A stretch of 62,746 nucleotides of DNA from CAZLKN01 sp964560135 (GTDB lineage: Bacteria; Actinomycetota; JAICYB01). The DNA is taken from assembly GCA_964560135.1 (NCBI GenBank), contig CAZLKN010000012.1:1-62746 (forward strand), given 5' to 3'. Positions 8,257 to 16,393 of this stretch are shown here, piece after piece. The position numbers and the translations under genes were made by a program. The notes below the pieces were generated by a model, which ran no database searches, was not told the origin of the DNA, and saw only the letters and a program-made list of their open reading frames with translations. Within the stretch, counting starts at the first letter, position 1, and every line of letters starts with the position of its first letter.

Positions 8257-8943
8257 CTAAGGCTCGAACTTGTAGCCGAGGCCCCGGACGGTGCGGAGGT
8301 GCTTCGGCTGGTGCGGATCCTCCTCGATCTTCGCCCGCAGGCGCTTGATGTGGACGTCGAGGGTCCGCGTGTCCCCGTAATAGTCCTCTCCCCAGACCCG
8401 GGCGATCAGGACGTCGCGGGTCATGAGCTTCCCCGCCCGCCGCAGCAGGGTTTCGAGGAGCGCGAACTCCTTCGGCGGCAGATCCACGGACTCGCCCCGC
8501 ACCCGCACCTCGTGGCTTTCGCTGTCGAGCTCGATCGGTCCCGCCGACACCGTCGTGGGGGCCGGAGCCTCGTCCCGCCCGTCGCCGAAGCGCCGCAGCA
8601 CGGCGCGGACCCGCGCCGTCAGTTCGCGCATGCTGAACGGCTTCGTGACGTAGTCGTCGGCGCCGAGCTCGAGACCGAGGACCTTGTCGGCCTCGGTGTC
8701 CTTCGCGGTGACCATGATGATGGGCGTCGACCCGATCCGGCGGATCGCCCGGCACACGTCGAGGCCACTCATCCCCGGGAGCATGATGTCGAGCAGGATC
8801 ACGTCCGGGCGCCAGGCCCGCACGTATTCGAGCACGCGTCCTCCGTCGTGCAGGACGGTGCACTCGAAGCCCTCGCGCTCCAGGGAGTAGCGCATCGGAT
8901 CCGACAGCGACGCCTCGTCCTCGACGATCAGGACCCGGCTCAT
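8257..8943 (-). CDS. phoP: OmpR-family response regulator, PhoP/RegX3-like
   Basis: 228 residues. Receiver domain at residues 1-120: acidic pocket E8-D9, phosphoacceptor D52 in DVILLDIMLPG, Lys in YVTKPF. It is followed by a winged-helix DNA-binding domain ending in the typical RTVRGLGYKFEP. It is phosphorylated by the kinase whose gene overlaps it by four bases (ATGA), and probably activates pst through the PHO box directly downstream. RegX3 and PhoP are hard to tell apart by eye; the context fits either. Confidence 0.9.
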   Translation of the reverse strand: MSRVLIVEDEASLSDPMRYSLEREGFECTVLHDGGRVLEYVRAWRPDVILLDIMLPGMSGLDVCRAIRRIGSTPIIMVTAKDTEADKVLGLELGADDYVTKPFSMRELTARVRAVLRRFGDGRDEAPAPTTVSAGPIELDSESHEVRVRGESVDLPPKEFALLETLLRRAGKLMTRDVLIARVWGEDYYGDTRTLDVHIKRLRAKIEEDPHQPKHLRTVRGLGYKFEP

Positions 8944-10247
8944 GCAGCGGTCCCTTCGGAGGCGGTGGACGGCAGGCGGACCGTGAACGTCGAGCCGCGA
9001 CCGAGCTCGCTGGACACCTCGACCCGGCCCCGGTGGTTCTCGACCACGTGGCGCACGATGGCCAGTCCCAGCCCGGTGCCCCCCGTGGCGCGCGAGCGGG
9101 CGCGGTCGACGCGGTAGAAGCGCTCGAAGATCCTGGGAAGCTCGCCGGTGGGGATCCCGATGCCGTCGTCGGCAACGGTGATCGACACGCCGTTGTCGTC
9201 GGCGTCGACCGACAGGCGGACGGTGCCTTCGTCGGAATAGCGGACGGCGTTGTCCACGAGGTTCTGGACGGCCATGCCGAGCTGGGCGGCGTCCGCATCG
9301 GTGGTGAGCGGACCCCCGGCGACCTCCACCGCCACCCCTTTCGCGTCGGCCACGGGCCGGATCTGCTCGGCAGCCGCATCGAGGAGCTGACGCAGCTCCA
9401 CCGGGGCGAGCTCGAGTTCCCGGCCGACCGCCTCGACCTTGGAGAGATCGAGGAGGTCGAGGACGAGCTGTGCGAGGCGTTCGGCCTCCTTCTGGAGGCG
9501 GCCCACGAAGCGCAGCGCGGTGTCGGGATCGGGATCGTCCAGGGCCGGTCCGACCACGTCGGCCAAGGCTCGGATCGCCGCCACCGGCGTCTTGAGCTCG
9601 TGGGACACGTTGGCGACGAAGTCCCGGCGCATCTGGTCGAGCCGCTGGGCCTCCGTCCGGTCCTGGAACAGCAGCACGCTCGCTCCGCCGGCCAGGGGGA
9701 TCGCGCGAGCCACGACGTGGCGGGCCTCGGGGATCCGGAGCGTGAGCTCGGCCGTCACGGGCTGGCCGCTCGCCTGGGCCTGCCCGACGAGGCCCTCGAG
9801 CTCGGGCTGCCCGATCCGCCGGCTCACGTCGAGGACGCGGTCGTGGACCAGCCACCGCGCCACCGGGTTGGCGTACTCCACCTCGCCGTCGGGGCCCATG
9901 ACCACGGCGCCGTCCGCCGCGTGGGCGAGGGCCGCCTTCTGTCGGCTCCCCACGGCCAGTGCGGTCTCGAGCTTGTCCAGGGCCGCACGGTGCTCTGAGG
10001 CGATCATCCGGGCCAGGTCCTCGGCCCGCAACTCGGGATCGATGTCGCGGCCGGTGGTGGCGCGGGCGGCGTCCGTCAGGGGGTCGAGCACCCGCCGGCC
10101 CACGTAGGCGGTCAACGCGAAAGCGCCCGCCAGCGCCACGCCTGCGGCCGCGATCCAGCCGTACGGACGCCACAGAGCGACGGGAACCGCGGTGGCGAGG
10201 GCGACCAGCAGGACGGCGACCAGGATCGACCTGGTGAGGCTTCGCAT
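8940..10247 (-). CDS. phoR: phosphate-regulon sensor histidine kinase, PhoR/SenX3-like
   Basis: 435 residues. Two membrane helices (about 8-27 and 31-50) with almost no external loop, a short HAMP-like linker, a PAS domain (about 95-200), then HisKA with H216 in FVANVSHELKTP, and a HATPase domain with N-box NLVDNAVRY and G-boxes DDGIGIP and GGTGLGLAIV. The lack of an external sensor fits kinases that read the state of the Pst transporter through PhoU. TATCCT lies 9 bases upstream of the ATG and a short GAGGTG overlaps that gap. Confidence 0.9.
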   Translation of the reverse strand: MRSLTRSILVAVLLVALATAVPVALWRPYGWIAAAGVALAGAFALTAYVGRRVLDPLTDAARATTGRDIDPELRAEDLARMIASEHRAALDKLETALAVGSRQKAALAHAADGAVVMGPDGEVEYANPVARWLVHDRVLDVSRRIGQPELEGLVGQAQASGQPVTAELTLRIPEARHVVARAIPLAGGASVLLFQDRTEAQRLDQMRRDFVANVSHELKTPVAAIRALADVVGPALDDPDPDTALRFVGRLQKEAERLAQLVLDLLDLSKVEAVGRELELAPVELRQLLDAAAEQIRPVADAKGVAVEVAGGPLTTDADAAQLGMAVQNLVDNAVRYSDEGTVRLSVDADDNGVSITVADDGIGIPTGELPRIFERFYRVDRARSRATGGTGLGLAIVRHVVENHRGRVEVSSELGRGSTFTVRLPSTASEGTAA

Positions 10248-10425
10248 GTCACCTCAAGGATATGCAGCGGTGGGGCGCCGGGTCCTTCCGTGGCGTCGCC
10301 CGTCCGGGTAGACTCTCCGAAAGGGACCACCTCCCTCGTTGAGGGCCGCCTGTGGACGGTGGCGGCGAGGGACGCCGGACGGGTCCACGTCCGGTGAACG
10401 ACACCCCCCGGGAGGCTGTTCCATC

Positions 10426-11730
10426 ATGCCCGTGACCGTCGTCGTCGGCGCCCAATGGGGAGATGAGGGGAAGGGGAAGGTCACCGACCTGCTCGCCCAG
10501 GGCGGGGAGCGCTCCGTGTACGGGGACCCCGTGGAGATGGTCGTCCGGTACCAGGGCGGCGACAACGCCGGGCACACGATCGTGGTCGGCGACGAGGTCT
10601 ACAAGCTGAGCCTGATCCCCTCGGGTGTGCTGCATCCCCACGTGACGCCGGTGATCGGCAACGGGGTGGTGGTGAACCCGAGGAAGTTGATCGAGGAGAT
10701 CGACGTCCTCGAATCGCGGGGGGTGTCGTGCGAGCGGCTGCGGGTGTCCGGCAACGCGCACCTGATCATGCCGTACCACATCGCTCTCGACAAGGTCACC
10801 GAGCGCTACCTCGGCAAGCACGCGATCGGCACCACCAAGCGCGGGATCGGGTTCGCCTACGCCGACAAGGCCGTGCGGGTGGGGCTGCGGGTGCAGGACC
10901 TGCTCGACCCCAAGATCTTCGCCGAGAAGCTCGACGTTGTGCTCAAGGAGAAGAACGCCCTCCTCGCCCGCGCCTACAACATGCTGCCGATCAGCGCCAC
11001 GGACATCACCGAGGAGTTCCGGGTCTACGCCGAGCGGCTCAAGCCCTATATCGCCGACTCCGTGGGGCTGATCCACGAGGCTTTGACCGATGGGCGGCAC
11101 GTGTTGCTCGAGGGGGCCCAGGCGACCCTGCTCGACCTCGACCACGGCAACTACCCCTTCGTGACCTCCTCGAACCCGGTGGCCGGCGGAGCGTGCGTGG
11201 GGGCCGGGGTCGCCCCCCGCGACATCACGCGCGTGATCGGTGTCGCGAAGGCCTACGTGACGCGGGTGGGCTCGGGTCCGTTCCCGACGGAGATCGACGA
11301 CGAGCAGGCGGAGGCGCTCCGGGAGCGCGGACGCGAGTACGGGACGGTGACCGGACGGGCCCGGCGTGTGGGCTGGTTCGACGCCGTCTTGCTGCGCTAC
11401 GCGGAGCGGCTCAACGGCTTCACCGAGCTGGTGATCACGAACCTCGACGTGCTCTCCGGCTTCGAGCGACTGCCGGTGTGCGGCGAGTACACCCTCGGCG
11501 ACACCACCTACCGGGAGGCCCCCTACCACCAGACGGTCTTCCACTCCGTGCGGCCGGTCTACAAGAACCTGCCGGGTTGGAAGGCGGACATCAGCGCGAT
11601 CGCCACCGCGGCAGACCTGCCCCGGGAAGCGCGCGACTACATCGCCTTCCTGGAGGAGGAGACCGGAGTGCCGATCCGGCTGGTGTCTGTGGGCCCGGAG
11701 CGCGAGCAGACCCTGCGCATCGCGGCCTGA
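10426..11730 (+). CDS. purA: adenylosuccinate synthetase PurA
   Basis: 434 residues, the usual length. VVVGAQWGDEGKGKVTDLL is the N-terminal GTP/IMP loop; GNGVVVNP, GTTKRGIGFAYADK and the ARRVGWFDA segment follow. It makes adenylosuccinate from IMP, Asp and GTP, the first step from IMP to AMP. I start at the ATG at 10426, which has GGAGG 10 bases upstream, rather than 29 codons earlier. The upstream leader is about 110 bases with TAGACT at 10309-10314 as a possible -10. It contains an imperfect inverted repeat (CCGGAC/GTCCGG), with no recognised riboswitch. Confidence 0.96.
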   Translation: MPVTVVVGAQWGDEGKGKVTDLLAQGGERSVYGDPVEMVVRYQGGDNAGHTIVVGDEVYKLSLIPSGVLHPHVTPVIGNGVVVNPRKLIEEIDVLESRGVSCERLRVSGNAHLIMPYHIALDKVTERYLGKHAIGTTKRGIGFAYADKAVRVGLRVQDLLDPKIFAEKLDVVLKEKNALLARAYNMLPISATDITEEFRVYAERLKPYIADSVGLIHEALTDGRHVLLEGAQATLLDLDHGNYPFVTSSNPVAGGACVGAGVAPRDITRVIGVAKAYVTRVGSGPFPTEIDDEQAEALRERGREYGTVTGRARRVGWFDAVLLRYAERLNGFTELVITNLDVLSGFERLPVCGEYTLGDTTYREAPYHQTVFHSVRPVYKNLPGWKADISAIATAADLPREARDYIAFLEEETGVPIRLVSVGPEREQTLRIAA

Positions 11731-11794
11731 GCCGTCGTCTCCGTCTTCCATCGGAGAGTGGTCCGTCGTCGGGAACCGAACCTGCAACTCCAGA

Positions 11795-11816
11795 GGGCCG
11801 CCGAGCGAGGCGGCCC
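11795..11816 (+). terminator. GC hairpin after purA
   Basis: GGGCCGCC, a six-base loop, then GGCGGCCC: a perfect 8-base-pair stem about 65 bases after the purA stop. There is no U-tract, as is usual for hairpins in GC-rich actinobacteria, so termination is likely but not certain. Confidence 0.5.
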
Positions 11817-11854
11817 AGGCCTCTGATCGAGGCGTCGGAATTGGGGGATGGGTC

Positions 11855-12172
11855 TTGTCGAAAATGGTAGCTAGATTCCGTCATGAATGGTTTCTCCATT
11901 TCAGCGAGAGCGAGCGGGCCGAGGTGGACCTGGTACTCGAGCGTTCCGACGGTGGTCTGGTCGGCATCGAGGTGAAGTTGGCGTCCCGTGTCGGGGCGGG
12001 AGCGGTCAAGGGGTTGAGGCGGTTGCGGCAGCTCGCTGGATCGCGGTGGTTGCACGGCGTCGTGCTGGCAGCCGTCCCCAGCGCGTTTCCCGTCGAGGAC
12101 GACGTCGTTGCTGCGCCGATCTCTGCTCTGTGGAACTTTGGAGTGAGCGGTGCTTCGGGGGATGGACCTTGA
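11855..12172 (+). pseudogene. C-terminal remnant of a DUF4143-type AAA+ ATPase
   Basis: 105 codons from a TTG. The stretch AEVDLVLERSDGGLVGIEVK, followed by LRRLRQL, GVVLAAV and a final PISALW, matches the nuclease-like C-terminal DUF4143 domain of a family of P-loop ATPases normally near 400 residues. The Walker A/B ATPase core is absent and no trace of it remains upstream, where only the purA terminator region lies. The codon choice is a little less GC-biased than its neighbours. I infer a decayed gene left after a deletion. Its TGA overlaps an ATG at 12172, but I do not think the next gene starts there. Confidence 0.6.
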
Positions 12173-12213
12173 TGGGAGTCCGCCGGGTATCCTCCGATAG
12201 CGGGAGGTGCGTC

Positions 12214-12642
12214 GTGGCCGGGGAGATCGTCCGGGTCCGGGATGGAGAGGTTCTCTTCGAGGAGGGGTCGGTCGGCGCGTACATGTACGTCGTCGTCGAG
12301 GGGGCTGTCGAGGTTTCGCGACGCCACGGCCCCGACCGCGTCCCGCTGGCCGTCCTCGGGCCCGGGGACATGTTCGGCGAGCACGGGCTGCTGCGCGGCC
12401 TCCCGCGGACGGCCACCGTCACCGCGGTGCAGGACTGCGCGCTGGAGCGCATCGACCGCGAGGAGCTCACGTCCCGGCTGCGCAGCGATCCCGGGTTCGC
12501 GCTCCGTCTCCTCGAACACCTCGCGGACATGACGAAGCACATGGCCGACTATTTCCTGGCCCTCGCGCAGGACCCGGATACCGCCCGGGACCGGCTCGTG
12601 GAGATCGAATACGAGGGCCGGGGACGCACCGACGATCGCTGA
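12214..12642 (+). CDS. cyclic-nucleotide-binding (Crp-type) domain protein
   Basis: 142 residues. One cNMP-binding beta-roll: DGEVLFEEGSVGAYMYVVVE, then GDMFGEHGLLRGLPRTATVTA, which carries the phosphate-binding GE and R residues of the cassette. There is no DNA-binding helix-turn-helix, so it is a stand-alone sensor rather than a CRP. I chose the GTG at 12214 because GGGAGG lies 6 bases upstream and a TATCCT (12188-12193) sits at promoter distance; an ATG 42 bases earlier is also in frame. The class III cyclase 1.8 kb downstream is a plausible source of its ligand. Confidence 0.8.
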   Translation: MAGEIVRVRDGEVLFEEGSVGAYMYVVVEGAVEVSRRHGPDRVPLAVLGPGDMFGEHGLLRGLPRTATVTAVQDCALERIDREELTSRLRSDPGFALRLLEHLADMTKHMADYFLALAQDPDTARDRLVEIEYEGRGRTDDR

Positions 12643-12687
12643 GGCGGGATGCGGCGCGTCGGACCCGGCGGCTAGCCTGGCTAGGCC

Positions 12688-13947
12688 ATGCGCATCCTCG
12701 TCGTCGGCAGCGGAGGCCGGGAACACGCTCTCGCCTGGAAGCTCGCCCGGAGCCCCCGGGTCACCGAGGTCATCTCGGCCCCCGGGAACCCCGGGCTCGC
12801 GGCCCTCGGCGAGTGCGTGCCCGTCACCGACGTCGCCGCGTTGACCGAACTGGCTCTCGCCCGCACCGTCGATCTGACCGTGGTTGGTCCCGAGGCGCCG
12901 CTCGTGGCCGGGATCGCGGACGTCTTCGCGCAGCACGGCCTCCGGGTCTTCGGGCCGACGGCCGCCGCGGCCGAGATCGAGGGCTCGAAGGTGTTCGCCC
13001 GGGAGCTGGCCGAGCGGCACGGCATCCCGATCGCGGCGGGAGCGGCGTTCGACGACCCCGACGCGGCCGCTGCCTACGCGGAGGAGATCGGGCCGCCGGT
13101 GGTCGTGAAGGCGGAGGGGCTGGCGGCGGGCAAGGGCGTGCTCATCTGCCGGACCCACGACGAGGCGCGGACGGCGGTGGACCGGATCATGCGCGCCCGG
13201 GTGTTCGGTGAGGCCGGCAGCCGGGTGGTGGTCGAGGAGTTCCTCCCCGGACGGGAGACGAGCATCTTCGCGCTCACCGACGGCGAGCACGTCGCCGTGC
13301 TCGAGCCCGCCCAGGACTACAAGCGGGCGCTGGACGGTGACAAGGGGCTGAACACCGGCGGGATGGGGTCCTACTCGCCGGTGCCCTGGCTCGACCCGAA
13401 GGTCCGAGAACGGGCCGTCCGCGAGATCGTGGAGCCCGCGATCCGCGGGCTGGCCGCAGAGGGGCGGCCCTACGTCGGCTGCCTGTACGCGGGTCTGATG
13501 ATCACCGAGGACGGCCCGCGCCTGATCGAGTTCAACGCCCGGTTCGGTGACCCCGAGACCCAGGCGCTGCTGCCGCGCCTCGACTCGGATCTGCTGGACG
13601 TCCTGCTCGCCTGTCTGGACGGCACGATCGGCGACCAGGAGCTGCGCTGGCGCCCGGAGGCGTGCGTGTCGGTGGTGGTCGCCTCGGGCGGCTACCCGCA
13701 GGAGTACGCCACCGGCCTTCGGCTCGAGGGTGTCGAGGAGGCCGGGGCCTCCGACGACGTGGTGGTGTTTCACGCCGGCACCGCACGTCGCGACGGAGGC
13801 CTGGTGACGGCCGGGGGCCGGGTGCTCAACGTGACCGCGTTCGGCGCGACGATCCCCGAGGCGCGGGCGCGCGCCTACGAGGCCGTGGCCCGGATCGCTC
13901 TGGATGGTGCACACTACCGGACCGACATCGCGGAAGGAGAAGGATGA
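12688..13947 (+). CDS. purD: phosphoribosylamine-glycine ligase PurD
   Basis: 419 residues. Starts MRILVVGSGGREHALAWKLA, the signature PurD N terminus. ATP-grasp region: VVKAEGLAAGKGVLI, then LNTGGMGSYSP and LIEFNARFGDPETQ. It joins glycine to phosphoribosylamine, step 2 of the pathway. TAGCCT lies 9 bases before the ATG and there is no Shine-Dalgarno sequence. The stop overlaps purE by four bases (ATGA). Confidence 0.96.
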   Translation: MRILVVGSGGREHALAWKLARSPRVTEVISAPGNPGLAALGECVPVTDVAALTELALARTVDLTVVGPEAPLVAGIADVFAQHGLRVFGPTAAAAEIEGSKVFARELAERHGIPIAAGAAFDDPDAAAAYAEEIGPPVVVKAEGLAAGKGVLICRTHDEARTAVDRIMRARVFGEAGSRVVVEEFLPGRETSIFALTDGEHVAVLEPAQDYKRALDGDKGLNTGGMGSYSPVPWLDPKVRERAVREIVEPAIRGLAAEGRPYVGCLYAGLMITEDGPRLIEFNARFGDPETQALLPRLDSDLLDVLLACLDGTIGDQELRWRPEACVSVVVASGGYPQEYATGLRLEGVEEAGASDDVVVFHAGTARRDGGLVTAGGRVLNVTAFGATIPEARARAYEAVARIALDGAHYRTDIAEGEG

Positions 13948-14402
13948 GCGAGCGTTTCGTGGCGATCCTGATGGGGTCGTCCTCCGACATGGACGTGATG
14001 CGCAAGGCCGAGCAGACCCTGGAGGAATTCGGGATCCGCTCGGAGATCCTCGTCCGCAGCGCCCACCGGCAGCACGGTGCGCTGATGGACTACATCGCCG
14101 ACGCCGAGCAGCGCGGCGTGGCCGCCTACATCTGTGGAGCCGGGATGGCGGCCGCGCTGCCCGGGGTCGTGGCGGCGGCGACCATCAAGCCGGTGATCGG
14201 GGTGCCGCTGGAGTCCGGCGGCCTCGGGGGCCTGGACTCCCTGCTGTCCATCGCGCAGATGCCGAAGGGCATCCCGGTGGCCTGTGTGGCCGTCGGCGGC
14301 GCCCAGAACGCGGGGCTTCTGGCGGTCCACATCCTCGCCGCCTCCGATCCGGAGCTCGAGGAGAAGCTGCGGGCACACCGGCGCAAGCTCGCCGAGACGT
14401 AG
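13944..14402 (+). CDS. purE: N5-CAIR mutase PurE (AIR carboxylase family)
   Basis: 152 residues. MGSSSDMDVM, the catalytic-His segment SAHR, PVIGVPLES, LDSLLSIAQMPKG and NAGLLA are the ordered PurE motifs. It places a carboxyl group on the AIR ring. Two points differ from the common bacterial form: SAHR is followed by QHG instead of TP, and the usual GAGGAAHLPG loop reads GAGMAAALPG, losing its histidine. No purK is found in the window. It overlaps purD by four bases. Confidence 0.92.
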   Translation: MSERFVAILMGSSSDMDVMRKAEQTLEEFGIRSEILVRSAHRQHGALMDYIADAEQRGVAAYICGAGMAAALPGVVAAATIKPVIGVPLESGGLGGLDSLLSIAQMPKGIPVACVAVGGAQNAGLLAVHILAASDPELEEKLRAHRRKLAET

Positions 14403-14409
14403 GCGTCGG

Positions 14410-15492
14410 ATGACCGGCCCGGCCGACCCGCTGGACGTCATCTCCACGGTCCTGCGCGACGCCGGCGTGCCGGCCGCCGAGCTCGACGTGGCCCGGGAGC
14501 AGGGTGCGGAAGCCCTCCTCGCCCTGACGGTCGACCGGCTCGTCGTGCTCGGGGAGGAGCGCCTCGACCGCCACGAGGTCGCCGCGCGGGCGGGGACCGA
14601 GCCCGAGCGGGCCCAGCGCTTCTGGCGGGCCCTGGGATTCGTGGACGTCGCCGACGACGCGCGGATGTTCACCGAGGTGGACGCGGAGATGCTGGCCAGC
14701 GTCCAGCGGTACATCGACGAGGGCTGGGTGGACGAGGACCTCGCTCTCCAGATGACGCGCGTGATCGGGCAGTCACTGTCGCGGGTGGCCGACGCGCACG
14801 AGGAACTCGTTCGCGACCGCGGCGAGCAGGCCCGTGAGGCCGGGCTCCCGGATATGGCGGTGGCCGGGACCTTCGGGACCGCCGCCGCCCAGGGCCTGCT
14901 CACCGACCTCGACGAGTTCGTCAGGTACGTCTGGCGCCGGCATCTGGCCGCCGCGCTGGAGCGCCTCGCCCTCCAGGCCGCGGGGGCCGGGGAGGAGGCG
15001 GTGGTGGTGGGGTTCGCCGACCTCGTGGGGTTCACCGCGATCAGCCAGGAGCTGGACGACCGGGGGCTGGCGGCAGCGGTGTCCCGCTTCGAGGCCACGG
15101 CGCTGGACGTCATCGGCTCGCTGGAGGGCCGCGTCGTGAAGATGATCGGCGACGAGGTGATGTTCGCCGTCCCCGACCCGGGGGCCGCAGCCGAGGTGGC
15201 CCTCACCCTGGTCGAGACCTTCGCCGCGGACGAGGCTCTCCCCGACGTCCGCGTGGGCCTGGCCCGTGGGCGGCCGGTGACCTTCCAGGGGGATCTGTTC
15301 GGCCCCCCGGTGAACCTCGCTCACCGGCTCGTGAACATCTCCTACCCGGCCAGCGTGGTGGTATCCGAGGACGTGGCCAAGGCCCTCGACGGCGACGACC
15401 GGTACAGGGTGAAGGGCATCCTGACCCGGCGCCTCAAGGGGCTCGGACGCGTGCGCCCGTGGGTGCTCCGCCGCGGCCGCGACGGATCCTGA
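14410..15492 (+). CDS. class III adenylate/guanylate cyclase with Rv1264-type regulatory domain
   Basis: 360 residues. The N-terminal half (about 1-170) resembles the adenylate cyclase regulatory domain of Rv1264: RHEVAARAGTEPERAQRFWR, then GFVDVADDARMFTEVD. The C-terminal catalytic domain keeps the first metal Asp in GFADLVGFT, the Lys-Asp pair in VKMIGDEVMF, and the Asn/Arg pair in VNLAHRL, so it should be active. The Rv1264 domain senses pH; that is family knowledge, not shown here. It begins 7 bases after purE and is probably cotranscribed. With the cNMP-binding protein upstream it suggests a local cyclic-nucleotide circuit. Confidence 0.85.
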   Translation: MTGPADPLDVISTVLRDAGVPAAELDVAREQGAEALLALTVDRLVVLGEERLDRHEVAARAGTEPERAQRFWRALGFVDVADDARMFTEVDAEMLASVQRYIDEGWVDEDLALQMTRVIGQSLSRVADAHEELVRDRGEQAREAGLPDMAVAGTFGTAAAQGLLTDLDEFVRYVWRRHLAAALERLALQAAGAGEEAVVVGFADLVGFTAISQELDDRGLAAAVSRFEATALDVIGSLEGRVVKMIGDEVMFAVPDPGAAAEVALTLVETFAADEALPDVRVGLARGRPVTFQGDLFGPPVNLAHRLVNISYPASVVVSEDVAKALDGDDRYRVKGILTRRLKGLGRVRPWVLRRGRDGS

Positions 15493-15570
15493 GGCTTCGG
15501 AGGGGATCGACACTCCGGTGCCGAATCTCTTGAATGCGGGACGATACCAGCCTTTGGGGGAGGAGGATGC

Positions 15571-16356
15571 ATGAGGGCCCTGTGGGGTTGTGCGGCCGCC
15601 GTCACGCTTCTGGTGAGCGCCGCGCCGTCGGCTCCAGCCGGGGTGACGGAGCCGCAACTGCCGAACCTCGTCCCGCTGCTCTTTCCGGACGAGATCGTCA
15701 TCGGCGACGCGGACGGGCAGTACGGGCAGTCCGATGCGGAACAGGTGCTTCGGTTCACGGTGGCCACAGCAAACCGGGGAGACCACCGGCTCGATCTCCT
15801 CGGGACGCCGGGAGTGGAGGATCTACGCCTCCGAGCACGGCAGTGCATCGGATGGACGTTCACCTCCTTCCTGGCCTCCAAATGTGGGGGCCGCGTGGAC
15901 GTCGGATGGATGGTGTGGCATCCCGAGCACGCCCACTGGCACTTCGACGACTTCGCCCTCTACGAGCTGCGCCGGCTGGCGGGAGATCGGCCGGACATGA
16001 GTGACGAGGGCCTCGTGGTGGACGGCGGCAAGGTGTCGTTCTGCCTCCAGGACTCTCATCGGGAAGGGGAAGGGACGATCGACGACCCCTCGTCGTGGTT
16101 CCCGTCGGTCGAAACGATCATCTCCATCACATGCCCCGGCGTCCACCAGGGCATCTCCTCAGGGTGGTGGGACGTCTACGATTACCGTCTTTGGGGTCAG
16201 CAGATCCGGATTGGCGATGCACCGGACGGCAACTACGCGCTGGTCGTCACGGTCAACCCCGAGGGGCAGCTGGTTGAGACAACCGATCTCGACAACATGG
16301 CGTTTCTCGAGATCGAGCTGGCAGAAGGAGGTAAGCAGGTCAGGGTCGTCCCGTAG
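15571..16356 (+). CDS. secreted lysyl oxidase family protein
   Basis: 261 residues. Signal peptide about residues 1-23. The copper talon is clear in HPEHAHWHFDDF (H117, H120, H122, H124). K154 in GKVSFCLQD and Y203 in GWWDVYDY occupy the positions that form the lysyl-tyrosylquinone cofactor in animal lysyl oxidase, so the active site looks complete. The family oxidises primary amines such as peptidyl lysine. The substrate here is unknown: cell-surface proteins or amines are possible. GGAGGAGG precedes the ATG. It sits between the cyclase and purB with no functional tie to purine synthesis. Confidence 0.85.
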   Translation: MRALWGCAAAVTLLVSAAPSAPAGVTEPQLPNLVPLLFPDEIVIGDADGQYGQSDAEQVLRFTVATANRGDHRLDLLGTPGVEDLRLRARQCIGWTFTSFLASKCGGRVDVGWMVWHPEHAHWHFDDFALYELRRLAGDRPDMSDEGLVVDGGKVSFCLQDSHREGEGTIDDPSSWFPSVETIISITCPGVHQGISSGWWDVYDYRLWGQQIRIGDAPDGNYALVVTVNPEGQLVETTDLDNMAFLEIELAEGGKQVRVVP

Positions 16357-16393
16357 AGTGTCCGTCGCTCGTCTCCCATACCATGGACCCGCG

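Noticed and set aside
10389..10399. Single reverse-strand GTTCACCGGAC unit about 140 bases upstream of phoR
   Set aside because: Matches one PHO-box unit, but the neighbouring 11-mers do not repeat it. One unit alone is expected by chance and lies in the purA leader.
10315..10425. Possible riboswitch in the purA leader
   Set aside because: An inverted repeat is present but none of the conserved purine, PRPP or ppGpp aptamer cores could be recognised.
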